64,000 nucleotides of DNA from an uncultured Candidatus Melainabacteria bacterium (GCA_934757255.1 CAKVLL010000001.1:52920-116919), one strand, 5' to 3'; shown: positions 52,013 to 61,552, counted from the stretch's first letter. The notes: generated by a model from the sequence alone, not told the origin. Numbers and translations: made by a program.

Positions 52013-52963
52013 ATGTTTAATTCTCATATAATGTTTATATCATTTTTAGAAAAGATTGATTTCATCTACGAAAGTTTATTTACACCAATAGATAATCTTG
52101 TTGAGAATTTACCAGTAGCAAATTGGGCTTTAGATGCAATTTGTGACAGTATCCATCTTTTACCGTTTTTATTTATTGTGTTTGTTTTGATTGAAATAAT
52201 TGAATTTTATCATGCAGATAAAATGAATGCATTACTAAAAAAATCAGGAAAAAGCGGAGTATTAGTTGGCGCATTAGCCTCTATTATACCTCAATGCGGA
52301 TTTTCTGTAATTGCAAGCAGCCTTTATTCAAATAGAATTATCACAAGAGGATGTTTAATTGCGGTTTATCTAGCGACTTCTGATGAAACAATTCCAATAC
52401 TTTTGGCAACACCGGCTAAAGTCTATTTGATTATTCCAATTGTCGGAATAAAACTATTTATCGGCATTATAATGGGATATTTAATAGATCTTATATTTCC
52501 ACAAAAAATTATTAAAGATACAAATGAAGTAGATATTATAGAAGAAGGTTGTTGTAAGCACGACATAGAACATGGTAGCAAACGTGAATTAGTTATTCAT
52601 CCGATTTTGCATACAGCAAATGTATTTGCTTTTATTTTAGTCATAACACTTCTTTTGAACTACTTTTTAGCAAATGTAAATGTTGATAACCTAATTGGCG
52701 GAAGTAAATTCATTCAACCGATTATAGCTTCATTCATTGGTTTAATTCCCAATTGTGCAGTTTCAATCGGTTTAACAATGATGCTAATAAAAGGCACAAT
52801 TTCTTTTGGAGCTGTAATGAGTGGATTACTTTCTAATGCAGGTTTGGGATTACTTGTTTTACTCAAAAACAACGATTTTAAAGATACAGTTAAAATTATT
52901 TGTATACTTCTTTTTATAAGTATCATTTCAGGCATAATTTTAAATTTATTTATCAATCTATAA
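52013..52963 (+). CDS. Putative manganese/arsenic exporter (ArsP_2 type)
   Basis: About 316 residues in two homologous membrane halves, each with a P-x-CG or PNC motif: SIIPQCGFSVIASSLYS and GLIPNCAVSIGLTMM. A histidine/cysteine-rich loop (EEGCCKHDIEHGSK) joins them. This is the pattern of the PF11449-type 'putative manganese transporter/arsenic efflux' family. The start is uncertain: ATG 52013, TTG 52010 or ATG 52031; none has a good ribosome site. Confidence 0.8.
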   Translation: MFNSHIMFISFLEKIDFIYESLFTPIDNLVENLPVANWALDAICDSIHLLPFLFIVFVLIEIIEFYHADKMNALLKKSGKSGVLVGALASIIPQCGFSVIASSLYSNRIITRGCLIAVYLATSDETIPILLATPAKVYLIIPIVGIKLFIGIIMGYLIDLIFPQKIIKDTNEVDIIEEGCCKHDIEHGSKRELVIHPILHTANVFAFILVITLLLNYFLANVNVDNLIGGSKFIQPIIASFIGLIPNCAVSIGLTMMLIKGTISFGAVMSGLLSNAGLGLLVLLKNNDFKDTVKIICILLFISIISGIILNLFINL

Positions 52964-53015
52964 AATTTTATAAACCATGCTAGCAAATTATTTTTTTTAA
53001 GGTTTTAAAATAAAC

Positions 53016-54035
53016 ATGAACATTACAAATTTACAAAACCCATTTTTATACAACAAAATAAATTCACAGCCGACATCTTTCCAAGGGAATTCACGCAATC
53101 TACAAAAAGCAATTGACAGTGCTTTAAGAAAGAAGGTTTTAACAGACGGTGATAAATTAGAACTATCAAGTCGAATAAAAGCTGCAGTAAATGATGTGCT
53201 GGTTCCGGAAAGATTTATTGAAGAAGGCAGTCATAATGCTGTTTATAAAATTACCAGAAAATATGTAATGCGAATTCCTATTGGAGAAAAAATAAATCCA
53301 GAAGAATTACCAGATATGCCAATAATAGTAAGCAGAATTTTCAAAGGATTAAACAACTATTTTGGAGAAGCTATTTTTAAACTTGGTAAAATACAAATCC
53401 TTCCAAATGTTGGAATACATATACCAGCGGGAATCCCAGAACATTTTTCCAAAAACAACCAAAAATGTAGCGCCCATAAATATTACAAAGAAAAATATCT
53501 TCCACACTTTGCAAAAATATCGCAAGCAAGTTACAATGAACTGGCAAATGATATTGCAAAATTAAATGAAATAAAATGTGGCCCTCGCAGCTATTGTCTT
53601 TTCGATTCTATAAATCCTAACAACATCGTAAGCAGAGCAGGTCGTTTATTTCTTGTAGACGAAATTGACACTCTTTGTGACAAATCCTATTCTAATACAA
53701 CGGCAAAATTATTAGAAGTTTTTATAAATCGCGCAACAAAAGATTCCGAATCCCCAAGTGTTGGAAATTCAATAAAATTTGTTCGACAAATTTTTAAAAA
53801 AGTTGTAATTGCTGCTGATAACGCAAGTTTATTACACGCAGATTCAAAAGAAGACTTTGCAAATTGGCAAAAAGCATTAAATAAATGCAAAATTAATAAC
53901 AACACAACAGATGTTATATATAAGTTAGAACACATACACGAAACAACAAAAAATCCGTCAGAAAGAATTAAATTAATACAAACCTACATAAATAAGCTTT
54001 TTGCTGAAAATCCAATGAATTGCACAGAATGCTAA
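53016..54035 (+). CDS. Kinase-fold-like hypothetical with SFQG motif
   Basis: 339 residues, no signal peptide. N-terminus contains SQPTSFQGNSRNLQ. Residues 65-90 (FIEEGSHNAVYKITRKYVMR) look like a glycine-rich loop followed by a beta-3 strand with Arg where Lys is expected; around residue 190 LFDSINPNNIVSRAGRLF resembles the catalytic loop D-x(4-6)-N of protein kinases, and LVDEID could stand for the DFG metal-binding motif. This is an inference from pattern only; it may be an active atypical kinase or a pseudokinase. Ribosome site weak (AAGG). Confidence 0.5.
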   Translation: MNITNLQNPFLYNKINSQPTSFQGNSRNLQKAIDSALRKKVLTDGDKLELSSRIKAAVNDVLVPERFIEEGSHNAVYKITRKYVMRIPIGEKINPEELPDMPIIVSRIFKGLNNYFGEAIFKLGKIQILPNVGIHIPAGIPEHFSKNNQKCSAHKYYKEKYLPHFAKISQASYNELANDIAKLNEIKCGPRSYCLFDSINPNNIVSRAGRLFLVDEIDTLCDKSYSNTTAKLLEVFINRATKDSESPSVGNSIKFVRQIFKKVVIAADNASLLHADSKEDFANWQKALNKCKINNNTTDVIYKLEHIHETTKNPSERIKLIQTYINKLFAENPMNCTEC

Positions 54036-54071
54036 ATTTGATTTATAATTTTCTTATAAGAGGAGAAAAAG

Positions 54072-55040
54072 ATGAAAACTGCGCAAGTATATCAGGATAA
54101 AATCATTATAAAAGAAGTTAAAAATATAGAGTTAGATGGGCGTAAAGGTGCAATTGTGAAGGTTCTTGGATGTGGACTTTGTGGTTCTGATATCGTTAAA
54201 TTTAAGCACAAAATTGTACATGATGGCGCAGTACTAGGACATGAAATTGTTGCAAAAATTATAGAAATTAATTCTGAAACCGATTTTAAAATTGGAGATA
54301 GAATTGTAACTTCACACCACATTCCATGTGGAAAATGCAATTTTTGTAAACATGGCAATGTTTCCATGTGTGAACACTTTAAAAAGACTAACATTTTCCC
54401 AGGAGGATTTAGTGAATTTGTCTTTGTATCGGAAGAACATCTAAAAAATGTTGCATATCTCGTTCCACATAATATGTCAAATGAAGAAATTTCATTCTAC
54501 GAACCATTGGGTTGCTGTATTAGAGCGATTAAACGTTGTGCTCTTCAAAAAGGAGATACAGCGCTAATTGTTGGTCTTGGTTCAATAGGGCTTCTTATGG
54601 GCGAAGGCTTGAAAGCTTTAGGCTACAAAGTTTATGGCTGTGATTTAATTCCGGAAAGAATTAATTTAGCCAAAAAAATGGGAATTGAAACATTTGATTT
54701 TAAGGAACCTGTTGACGCTGTATTTATGACATCCGGCGCTGATAAAGCTATAGATACAGCCCTAAAAGCTGTTAGAATGGGCGGAAAAATCCTTGTTTTT
54801 TCAAGTACGCCTAATAATAACGGATATCCAAATAATGAAATTTACTACAAAGAATTAACTGTAATGGGAAGCTATTCTCCTTCTCCGAAGGATTTACAAG
54901 ACTCATTTGAACTACTAACAACCGGAAAAATAAACGTTAAAAACTTAACAACTGTCTATGCTCTAGATGATATTCAACAAGCGTTTGACGATACAATTTC
55001 TAACAAAATTTTTAAGGCATATATAAAACTTTCAGACTAA
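54072..55040 (+). CDS. Zinc-dependent medium-chain dehydrogenase
   Basis: 322 residues. Catalytic-zinc ligands in LGCGLCGSDIVKF, GHEI, and the EPLGCCIRA glutamate region; structural zinc cysteines in CGKCNFCKHGNVSMC; Rossmann motif IVGLGSIGLLMGEGLKALG and cofactor-specifying acidic CDLIPERI, which suggests NAD. Substrate (alcohol, threonine, sorbitol or similar) cannot be told. AGAGGAG precedes the ATG. Stand-alone gene. Confidence 0.92.
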   Translation: MKTAQVYQDKIIIKEVKNIELDGRKGAIVKVLGCGLCGSDIVKFKHKIVHDGAVLGHEIVAKIIEINSETDFKIGDRIVTSHHIPCGKCNFCKHGNVSMCEHFKKTNIFPGGFSEFVFVSEEHLKNVAYLVPHNMSNEEISFYEPLGCCIRAIKRCALQKGDTALIVGLGSIGLLMGEGLKALGYKVYGCDLIPERINLAKKMGIETFDFKEPVDAVFMTSGADKAIDTALKAVRMGGKILVFSSTPNNNGYPNNEIYYKELTVMGSYSPSPKDLQDSFELLTTGKINVKNLTTVYALDDIQQAFDDTISNKIFKAYIKLSD

Positions 55041-55102
55041 ACATATAATTATTTTTGCTAATACAAATAAAACATGTTATAATCTGGATATAGAGAGGTT
55101 TT

Positions 55103-55714
55103 ATGACAGAAGAAATTTGTTGCCCATTTTGTGGAAATTTAATCACCAAAGACACTTTAAGATGCGAAAAATGCGATGCAATTTTTAAAGAACCAGAACT
55201 TCCACTTAAGTTTAAAGAATTAGGTCCATTTTTTGTAATTGATGTTTTAACACTTGGTTTTTTCTCTACAATTTGGTTTTTTATAAATGGAAAAGCTATA
55301 AACAACTTAATTTCTAAAACAAAAGACGGCATAAAATTAAATTGGCTTGTCATACTTTTGGCATTAAACGGTGGTTTCTATTTATTTATGTTTTATAAAC
55401 ACCCTACATACCTATTGATTTTCTCAATTTTACAATGTCTATTATATATCGCTCTATCCTACAGAGTTTTACGTATTATTCAAAAATACACTTTACAAAC
55501 TTACGATGTAGAAATACATTTTAACCCTTATTATATGGTTTTATTTAATGTATTCTATTTAGTTCATGTAGCAGAAACATACACAGACAGAGTATTCCAT
55601 ACACATGAATACTTTGATTGGAAGTCACCACAAGCGACTATGCTGATTATTTTATTACTAATAATCATATTTATTCTACGCTTTTATAATGAAGTATATT
55701 TCTTAATACACTAA
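55103..55714 (+). CDS. Zinc-ribbon membrane protein
   Basis: 203 residues. N-terminal zinc ribbon CCPFCGNL...CEKCDAIF (residues 6-28), then about four to five membrane helices resembling DUF4234-type proteins (ELGPFFVIDVLTLGFFSTIW, YRVLRIIQKY). AGAGAGG precedes the ATG. It overlaps the stop of the convergent gene at 55711 by four bases. Function unknown. Confidence 0.72.
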   Translation: MTEEICCPFCGNLITKDTLRCEKCDAIFKEPELPLKFKELGPFFVIDVLTLGFFSTIWFFINGKAINNLISKTKDGIKLNWLVILLALNGGFYLFMFYKHPTYLLIFSILQCLLYIALSYRVLRIIQKYTLQTYDVEIHFNPYYMVLFNVFYLVHVAETYTDRVFHTHEYFDWKSPQATMLIILLLIIIFILRFYNEVYFLIH

Positions 55715-56073
55715 ACCGCAATTTCAAATGTTGATTTTGCAACTTTATAATTAGCTTCATAAGCAGCCTTAGCTTGTTGTATATTTACAGCATCTTGAAC
55801 TGTATAACCATTTTCTAAGGCTGAAACCATTGCATTGTCCAAATCATTTGCTGATTGCGCCAAATTTTCAGAAACTGTTTGAAGCAAATCTCCAGATTCA
55901 ACATTCTGATAATAATTACTTAAATCAATACTTTGAGTTGGCTCATTTGGCGTAACAAGTGTATCACGAGAAGCAGCACGTTCAGTCGGAGCAGCATTAT
56001 AATTTTTTGCTACTTGTGCACTATCGAGTAAATGTGAATAATCGGACGTATTAATATGTGATATAGCGCTCAT
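55711..56073 (-). CDS. Small protein with rod/hook-like C-terminus
   Basis: 120 residues, no signal peptide. The N-terminal half is polar and low-complexity; the last 30 residues (DAVNIQQAKAAYEANYKVAK then STFEIAV) resemble the C-terminal helix of flagellar rod/hook proteins such as FlgC (pattern xAYEANxKV). Helix-only similarity is weak evidence; it could be a flagellar accessory protein or unrelated. The ribosome site is AGAGG upstream of the ATG. It is monocistronic. Confidence 0.5.
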   Translation of the reverse strand: MSAISHINTSDYSHLLDSAQVAKNYNAAPTERAASRDTLVTPNEPTQSIDLSNYYQNVESGDLLQTVSENLAQSANDLDNAMVSALENGYTVQDAVNIQQAKAAYEANYKVAKSTFEIAV

Positions 56074-56237
56074 CTTGAACCTCTACTTTTAGTTTAACTC
56101 TTTTTTTAAATTTTACAATGTAAAAAAATATCTACTTTACAAAAATTAACAAAAGCAAGCAAAAAATAAATTTTTTAGCAATTTTTTTTAAATAAAATAC
56201 TTTATATAAATAGTTAGGTTTATAAAGGTTTATTATT

Positions 56238-58436
56238 GTGACACAGATTAATCCAAATATTAATCAATATAATCAACAGCAATGGCAGCAACAGACCAGG
56301 AATCAAATTCCAAAGCAAAATATGCAGCCAAAGCCTCAACCTGTAAAAATACCCAGCTATTATTGCGTTCCTGAAAATGGTTTAATGCATAAAAGTATTA
56401 AAGAAACGATTAAAGATGCTGATTCAATGGGAGTTATAACTCCTTTTATAGAACATCCTTTTCTAGTACTTGCAACTTGGCTTGGTATGGGCTTTGGCAT
56501 TGACGCTTATTCTAAAGCCTGCGGTGGAAAATATGAGAACAGTTTAGTTAAAAAAGCTGCAAATCTTGGTGACAGTATAGAAAATTCTAAAATTGTTCAA
56601 AGCAAACCTGTTCAAACAGTATTAGACGGTTTTAAAGCTGTTAAGAAAAAAGGTGGAAAAGTTGTTCAAAACAGTGCAATCTTAAGAGCAATGCGTGATA
56701 CTCCTTCTATGCCTGAATGGAGTTTGGTTAAATCTCAAATGTTTAACCAAAAACAAGAAGTAGTTCAAGATTTTGTTAAAATTGCTGATACATTAATGTT
56801 AGGACAAGATAAAAAAGAACCCGGTTTATTTTCATTTTTCAAATCTTCAAATCCTAAACTTGACGAATTATGTTGTCCACAATTAAAAGATATTGGTTTG
56901 ACTTCTGCAGAAAAGAAAATGCTTAAGTCTACTTTTAACGTTGCAAAAGTTTCAGAAATTGCAGAAGAAAAAGCGGTTGTACAAGTCCTTTTAAATCGTT
57001 TAGGACGTTCACCGGAAGAAATTAAAAAAATTCAAACTTTAGGTGATGGAGCTGTTGCTGCAACGAAAAAAGAAATCCTTAAAGAAATGGGATTAAACGT
57101 AAAACAGCTTAATGAAATAAAAGAAGATATGTTTGGCAAACATATTAAAACAGTTGAAGACGCTGCCAAAAGAGTTAGTGGAAAAGTAAAAATCGGTGCC
57201 GGAAATTATTCAAAATGGATGGGACCTTTAACAAAACCTTTTGAGAGAACAATTGGTTGTGATGAAGTTTATAACAAACTACATAGCATGACAAAAGATG
57301 GTGCAAAAACTGCCACTGGTCGTTTTATGTCTAAAGCAATGCAAATGTTTCACAGAGGCATAACATTCGGCGGTGGTAAACTTGGAGCCTTATTATTTAT
57401 TGCTCCTGCTCTTGTAGAAGTAGGATGTAATGTTAAAAAAGCTGACAATGACCAAAAAATCGGTACAGCAGTTGGTGGTGTTATAGAATCAACATCTTGG
57501 GTATTAACCTTCCCTCTTGCATTAAAAATGATGCACTCATTATGTGGCGCGCAATATGCCGGCATGACAAAGAAACAGGTAGAAGAATTTAGAAATGCTT
57601 TAAAAGCATTCAATGAAAAAGCAATCGCTGGTGGATTTGCGAATAAAACAGAATATAACATTGCAAAACAAAAAGTAAAAAATAGATTAAAAGTTCCAAA
57701 TCAAAATATTTTCACAAAAGGAATAAGAAAACTTGCCCAATTTATTACAATGGATTTGGAAACATTTAAAGGCTACAAAGGTAGCAATGTTGTTGCCAAC
57801 GTAGGTCGTAGTTCAAAAGGCTTCTTAAGAAATGTTGGCGGAGTTCCAATGCGTTTGGTTATTTGGGGTATGATTTCTATGGGACTTTTAGACACTGTTA
57901 TAAAGAAATGCTCCACTACAATATTTGGCAAATCTTATGATTCAACGAAACATGAAGAAGAAGAATCTGCAAAAAAAGAACAAAAAGAATTCTTAGCAAA
58001 TGATTTAAACAAAAGACTATATGAAGCTCAAAAAATTAAACAATACGGCAAACAATCACAAGTTCAAGCTATCAACACTAGAAGTCAAATGATGACAACA
58101 AGAGGCAAAACTTCTAACAGTTCAGCTGCACCGCAATTGTATCCGGAAAATGAAAATGTAGATAATTACACGTATATCCCTTCTCAAAAGAATATTATAC
58201 CTCAAAAGCCTAAAAACAAAGGCGTAGATACATATACTTACATTCCATCTTCTGAATGTAAAATTCCAAATAATAACAAAATAACAGAAACACAAAGAAA
58301 ATATATTCCATCACAAACAGCAGCTAACATTCAAAAGAATTTTGATAATTCCGGTTTAGAATCAGCTTTAGACAGAGCCCAAAAAGCAGAAGATAAGGCT
58401 CTAAGAGTTCTTGCAGGTAACTTTGATAATATGTAA
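56238..58436 (+). CDS. Large lineage-type protein with YTYIPS repeats
   Basis: 732 residues, start GTG with weak AAGG. Gln/Pro-rich N-terminus, hydrophobic stretch near residue 80 (FLVLATWLGMGFGIDAY), basic helical middle, further hydrophobic segments near residues 380-440 and 540-560, and a charged coiled-coil-like tail. Near the C-terminus the motif YTYIPS occurs twice (after VDN and VDT), each followed by a short IP-containing spacer, and a third degenerate copy reads KYIPSQ. The pattern suggests a membrane-associated scaffold. No family recognised. Confidence 0.6.
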   Translation: MTQINPNINQYNQQQWQQQTRNQIPKQNMQPKPQPVKIPSYYCVPENGLMHKSIKETIKDADSMGVITPFIEHPFLVLATWLGMGFGIDAYSKACGGKYENSLVKKAANLGDSIENSKIVQSKPVQTVLDGFKAVKKKGGKVVQNSAILRAMRDTPSMPEWSLVKSQMFNQKQEVVQDFVKIADTLMLGQDKKEPGLFSFFKSSNPKLDELCCPQLKDIGLTSAEKKMLKSTFNVAKVSEIAEEKAVVQVLLNRLGRSPEEIKKIQTLGDGAVAATKKEILKEMGLNVKQLNEIKEDMFGKHIKTVEDAAKRVSGKVKIGAGNYSKWMGPLTKPFERTIGCDEVYNKLHSMTKDGAKTATGRFMSKAMQMFHRGITFGGGKLGALLFIAPALVEVGCNVKKADNDQKIGTAVGGVIESTSWVLTFPLALKMMHSLCGAQYAGMTKKQVEEFRNALKAFNEKAIAGGFANKTEYNIAKQKVKNRLKVPNQNIFTKGIRKLAQFITMDLETFKGYKGSNVVANVGRSSKGFLRNVGGVPMRLVIWGMISMGLLDTVIKKCSTTIFGKSYDSTKHEEEESAKKEQKEFLANDLNKRLYEAQKIKQYGKQSQVQAINTRSQMMTTRGKTSNSSAAPQLYPENENVDNYTYIPSQKNIIPQKPKNKGVDTYTYIPSSECKIPNNNKITETQRKYIPSQTAANIQKNFDNSGLESALDRAQKAEDKALRVLAGNFDNM

Positions 58437-58444
58437 CAATTAAT

Positions 58445-59122
58445 TTAGCACATCACTATCCACAATAATTTTCGCATTTGTCTGCCTGCGAAAATCGCAA
58501 TCATAGCAAAAAATATGTCATAAAAGATTTGTACACCACTTTGTGACATAATCCAACTTATCACCAAATCCATTGGCGCGTGGCGAAGTGTTGCGATAAA
58601 AAACATGTATAAAATTCCTAAAACATGAATTATCAAAACTCCAATCAACGAAATTAAGAATATTCTTAATAAATCAGTTTTTCCTTTAAGTAAAGTTCCG
58701 GCAAAAAATATTGCAGGTAAAAATGCCAAAATATAACCAAAACCGTATTCAAAAAAGTAGCTTACACCTCCGCCAAGCGCAAAAATAGGAAATATTAAAC
58801 CTAAAAATATGTACATCAAAATTGCTAAAATTCCGAATTTTCTACCCATTAACGCAACAATAAAAAATACAACCGGAATTTGCGGAATGTATTTATAACA
58901 CTTTATAAAATGATGTAAAATAGCGTGCTCATCCGTTTCAACCGCTAAAAAGCTTAATGTATCCAATGGAAGATATGGATGTTTCAATGTAATTTGCGTA
59001 AATGTTGCAACAATAATAAAAAGCACGCAAAGGGCCGTCAAAACAAGCGTACCTACAGTTATTCTGATAGGTTCACCTTTATATTTAAAACTATTTATTT
59101 GTTTTGCAACTCTTTTGCTCAT
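58445..59122 (-). CDS. bioY: BioY-like biotin transporter subunit
   Basis: 225 residues, about six membrane helices. IPQIPVVFFIVALMGRKFG, then FGILAILMYIFLGLIFPIFA and GGVSYFFEYGFGYILAFLP, follow the BioY S-component pattern. It imports biotin alone or with an ECF module. A long N-terminal segment precedes the usual start. It overlaps the rimI stop by four bases, so it is translationally coupled to it; no biotin-repressor site was recognised. Confidence 0.82.
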   Translation of the reverse strand: MSKRVAKQINSFKYKGEPIRITVGTLVLTALCVLFIIVATFTQITLKHPYLPLDTLSFLAVETDEHAILHHFIKCYKYIPQIPVVFFIVALMGRKFGILAILMYIFLGLIFPIFALGGGVSYFFEYGFGYILAFLPAIFFAGTLLKGKTDLLRIFLISLIGVLIIHVLGILYMFFIATLRHAPMDLVISWIMSQSGVQIFYDIFFAMIAIFAGRQMRKLLWIVMC

Positions 59123-59655
59123 TTTATTTCAATCAACGTTTTTAATTTGTTAATATTTTCTTGGTATTTTATTTTAAATTTATCGTAAAAAATATTTTCA
59201 GTCCACATAATTAATGCATCTTCATTATTATCTTGATAATATCCTTTTCTTGTTCCTAAAGACTGAAAACCGTATTTTTCATATAATCTTATCGCAGGTT
59301 CATTAGAAACTCGAACCTCTAAAGTCAAATACTTAACCTTGTCTTTATAACAATCTTCGACGATTTTATAAATCATTGCTTCAGCAATATGATTTCTCAA
59401 AAAATCTTTTTTAACAGCAATAGTGGTAATATGACCTTCATCAATAATATGCCAAGTACCTGCATAACCTACAATTGAATTGTCAGAAGTTTTTGCAACA
59501 TAGTATTTTGCAAGATTATTTGCCATTTCATCATAAAACGATGATTTCGCCCAATGATGTTTGCCGTAAGCTTCTTCTTCAATCGCGATAACAGCATCAA
59601 CATCTTCTTTTTCCATTTTTGTAATAATTATTTCAGATAATTTAGTTATGGACAT
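59119..59655 (-). CDS. rimI: Ribosomal-protein-alanine acetyltransferase-like GNAT
   Basis: 178 residues, GNAT fold. ITTIAVKKDFLRNHIAEAMIYK is the acetyl-CoA-binding region, followed by TLEVRVSNEPAIRLYEKYGF, which is typical of RimI (N-alpha-acetylation of ribosomal protein S18). About 25 extra residues follow the normal end. The usual RxxGxG/A loop is degenerate here (FLRNHIA). The ATG at 59655 lies within the end of the upstream gene, so the two are coupled. Confidence 0.85.
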   Translation of the reverse strand: MSITKLSEIIITKMEKEDVDAVIAIEEEAYGKHHWAKSSFYDEMANNLAKYYVAKTSDNSIVGYAGTWHIIDEGHITTIAVKKDFLRNHIAEAMIYKIVEDCYKDKVKYLTLEVRVSNEPAIRLYEKYGFQSLGTRKGYYQDNNEDALIMWTENIFYDKFKIKYQENINKLKTLIEIK

Positions 59656-59918
59656 ATACTTTCCCAATCAATGTCATCTTCTGTCTCTTCCCCCGGTTCA
59701 ACTATATGTTCTCCATCTTCAAGCATTAGCATAAGCGAAAGTCGAAGTTGTTTTTTATAGTTTTCCAACGCTTTTTCTCTTGTTTTTGCACAAAAAGCAA
59801 AGCTGGGAATTTCTTTAATTTCAATATAATGATAAGGATTCCCGTTAAAATCCAAGTCTGTTCCCTCAATAAGCGTCCAATCAAGGTTTAAATAATAATC
59901 TAAATCTTTATTAGTCAT
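59646..59918 (-). CDS. Orphan HicB-like small protein
   Basis: 90 residues. YHYIEIKEIPSFAFCAKTRE followed by KALENYKKQLRLSLMLMLED matches the partial RNase-H fold of HicB antitoxins and related HicB-like proteins (beta strands, then an amphipathic helix). The usual C-terminal DNA-binding domain is missing and no hicA is adjacent. It overlaps both neighbours (GerMN gene and rimI), placing it in the five-gene minus-strand run. Role unclear. Confidence 0.6.
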   Translation of the reverse strand: MTNKDLDYYLNLDWTLIEGTDLDFNGNPYHYIEIKEIPSFAFCAKTREKALENYKKQLRLSLMLMLEDGEHIVEPGEETEDDIDWESICP

Positions 59919-60543
59919 CTAAAGACCTCTCGCTTAATGGTTGCTTAATCATTATTCCTTCACCACCGATTACATCAGCTTGTTTGCCGTTAATATATAA
60001 ATATACAGGCAAGTTTGTATTGGCTTTTGCAGTTTTTATAACTTGCATAACTCTTGTATAAGTACTTTCAGCTCCGCCACCGCTTTCAAATGCAGATGAA
60101 AGGTCTACCATAACACTTCCTTCACCTTCTCTGATTGATAAAATTTTTGTTCCTGAAGGTATTTCAGAAGTAAAACCTTTTGATTTTTCCCAATTAGAAG
60201 GTGCTGAAACAAGTTCTTTTATTGCAAACGCAAAACAGGATTTTTCTTGAGCGGTATCGCATTTACGGTTAAGTGAACGAATTTTTCCGTTAGAATCAGT
60301 TACAAAAATTTTAACAGACTTAACTGTATGTTTTTGCGGAACTTCTGCCGGAACTTCGTTTGGAGTTGTAGTCGTAATTTCTTCTAGCATTTCTGGTGGA
60401 AGTTCGCTATTATTATCTTCCTCGTGTTTAAATGATGGCAATGTCGGAATGTGTATACCTTCTGCAGAAAAAAATGAAAAATAAACATAAGCAGCAGATA
60501 TTGCAATCAGAATAAACAAACCTAGTTTTTGAGAAAAATTCAT
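59911..60543 (-). CDS. Membrane-anchored GerMN-domain protein
   Basis: 210 residues. N-terminal anchor (residues 7-25), a proline/threonine/glutamate-rich linker, then a GerMN domain (VKIFVTDSNGKIRSLNRKC, FAIKELVSAPSNWEKSKGF, GSVMVDLSSAFESGGGAEST, PVYLYINGKQ). GerMN occurs in GerM of spore formers and in non-sporulating bacteria, including cyanobacteria, as an envelope protein probably binding glycan. AAAGGAGAG precedes the ATG. It lies three bases after the DUF2993 gene. Confidence 0.86.
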   Translation of the reverse strand: MNFSQKLGLFILIAISAAYVYFSFFSAEGIHIPTLPSFKHEEDNNSELPPEMLEEITTTTPNEVPAEVPQKHTVKSVKIFVTDSNGKIRSLNRKCDTAQEKSCFAFAIKELVSAPSNWEKSKGFTSEIPSGTKILSIREGEGSVMVDLSSAFESGGGAESTYTRVMQVIKTAKANTNLPVYLYINGKQADVIGGEGIMIKQPLSERSLDD

Positions 60544-60546
60544 AGG

Positions 60547-61365
60547 CTACTCTCCTTTTACAAATATTTTACCATCAACTCGGACATTATTGTCAACAAT
60601 TTTTACATTCTCAATATTCGCTTTACATTCTTTAGATTCAAGTAGCTGCATTGTAAATTCCAATGGGTTTAAAAGATTCAACATATTAGCAACTTTACTC
60701 AAAGAAACCTTGCCATAAGCGCTATCTAATTTTACATTCACGGCTTTGATTTTTCCATTTCTTACCTCAAAATCAGAGGATGCTACAAAAACTTTATCCT
60801 TTGGTGATGGTGCAATCGGAAAATTGTATGAAGTTAAAATATAAAATTTGTTATCTAAAATTTTTGTTTTTACACTCTTAACCTGAAACATCGGATATGC
60901 CAAATTATTAATATTATTAATTACAGCTTTGTAATTACCATGCTCTAATGCTTTATTAAAACTTGTATCTGAAAGCAACATATCATAAGAATAAGTCATA
61001 TCTGATTTGAATACTATCGGATCTTTTGTATAATCTACATAATTGTAGTCGCTTAAAGATTTCAAGTGTACATAAGGAATTGTAATATCATCAACTTGAA
61101 CATCTTTTCCTGTTAGTTCAAGTTCTTTAAAAATTCCCTTTTTCATACTTGATAGCGTGTAACCGGAAAATTTAACTTTAAAGTTTGCACCGGTTTCTTT
61201 TTTTAATGCTCTTTTAATTGTGTGTTCAACCAAACCTTCAGCAACAGGGTTCATGATTGAAATGTGTTTGTTGTTTTTCAAATAATCCTCTGAACATTTA
61301 TCGACAGCAAAACTCATTCCACAAGATAAACCCAATAAAATAATTAGTAATAAAATCTTTTTCAT
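60547..61365 (-). CDS. DUF2993 (LmeA-like) secreted protein
   Basis: 272 residues, signal peptide ending near SFA. VEHTIKRALKKETGANFKVKF, GYTLSSMKKGIFKELEL and VQVDDITIPYVHLKSL follow the DUF2993/LmeA pattern of tubular lipid-binding proteins common in cyanobacteria and actinobacteria. It likely handles lipids in the periplasm. AAAAGGAA precedes the ATG. It is the first gene of the run ending in bioY. Confidence 0.8.
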   Translation of the reverse strand: MKKILLLIILLGLSCGMSFAVDKCSEDYLKNNKHISIMNPVAEGLVEHTIKRALKKETGANFKVKFSGYTLSSMKKGIFKELELTGKDVQVDDITIPYVHLKSLSDYNYVDYTKDPIVFKSDMTYSYDMLLSDTSFNKALEHGNYKAVINNINNLAYPMFQVKSVKTKILDNKFYILTSYNFPIAPSPKDKVFVASSDFEVRNGKIKAVNVKLDSAYGKVSLSKVANMLNLLNPLEFTMQLLESKECKANIENVKIVDNNVRVDGKIFVKGE

Positions 61366-61552
61366 AATAATTCCTTTTTAAGGGGAAATTCCCTTCCTTA
61401 TAATAAATATAATAGATTAAACATGATTGAATGTTAAGATTATTGATAAAATCGAAGAATTCCGGCTTTACATGGCTTGCTCTTTACTTTTAGTACTCTT
61501 TGCGTTACGATTTATAAGCATATAATAGAATAATTATAGGGAGATGAATAAA

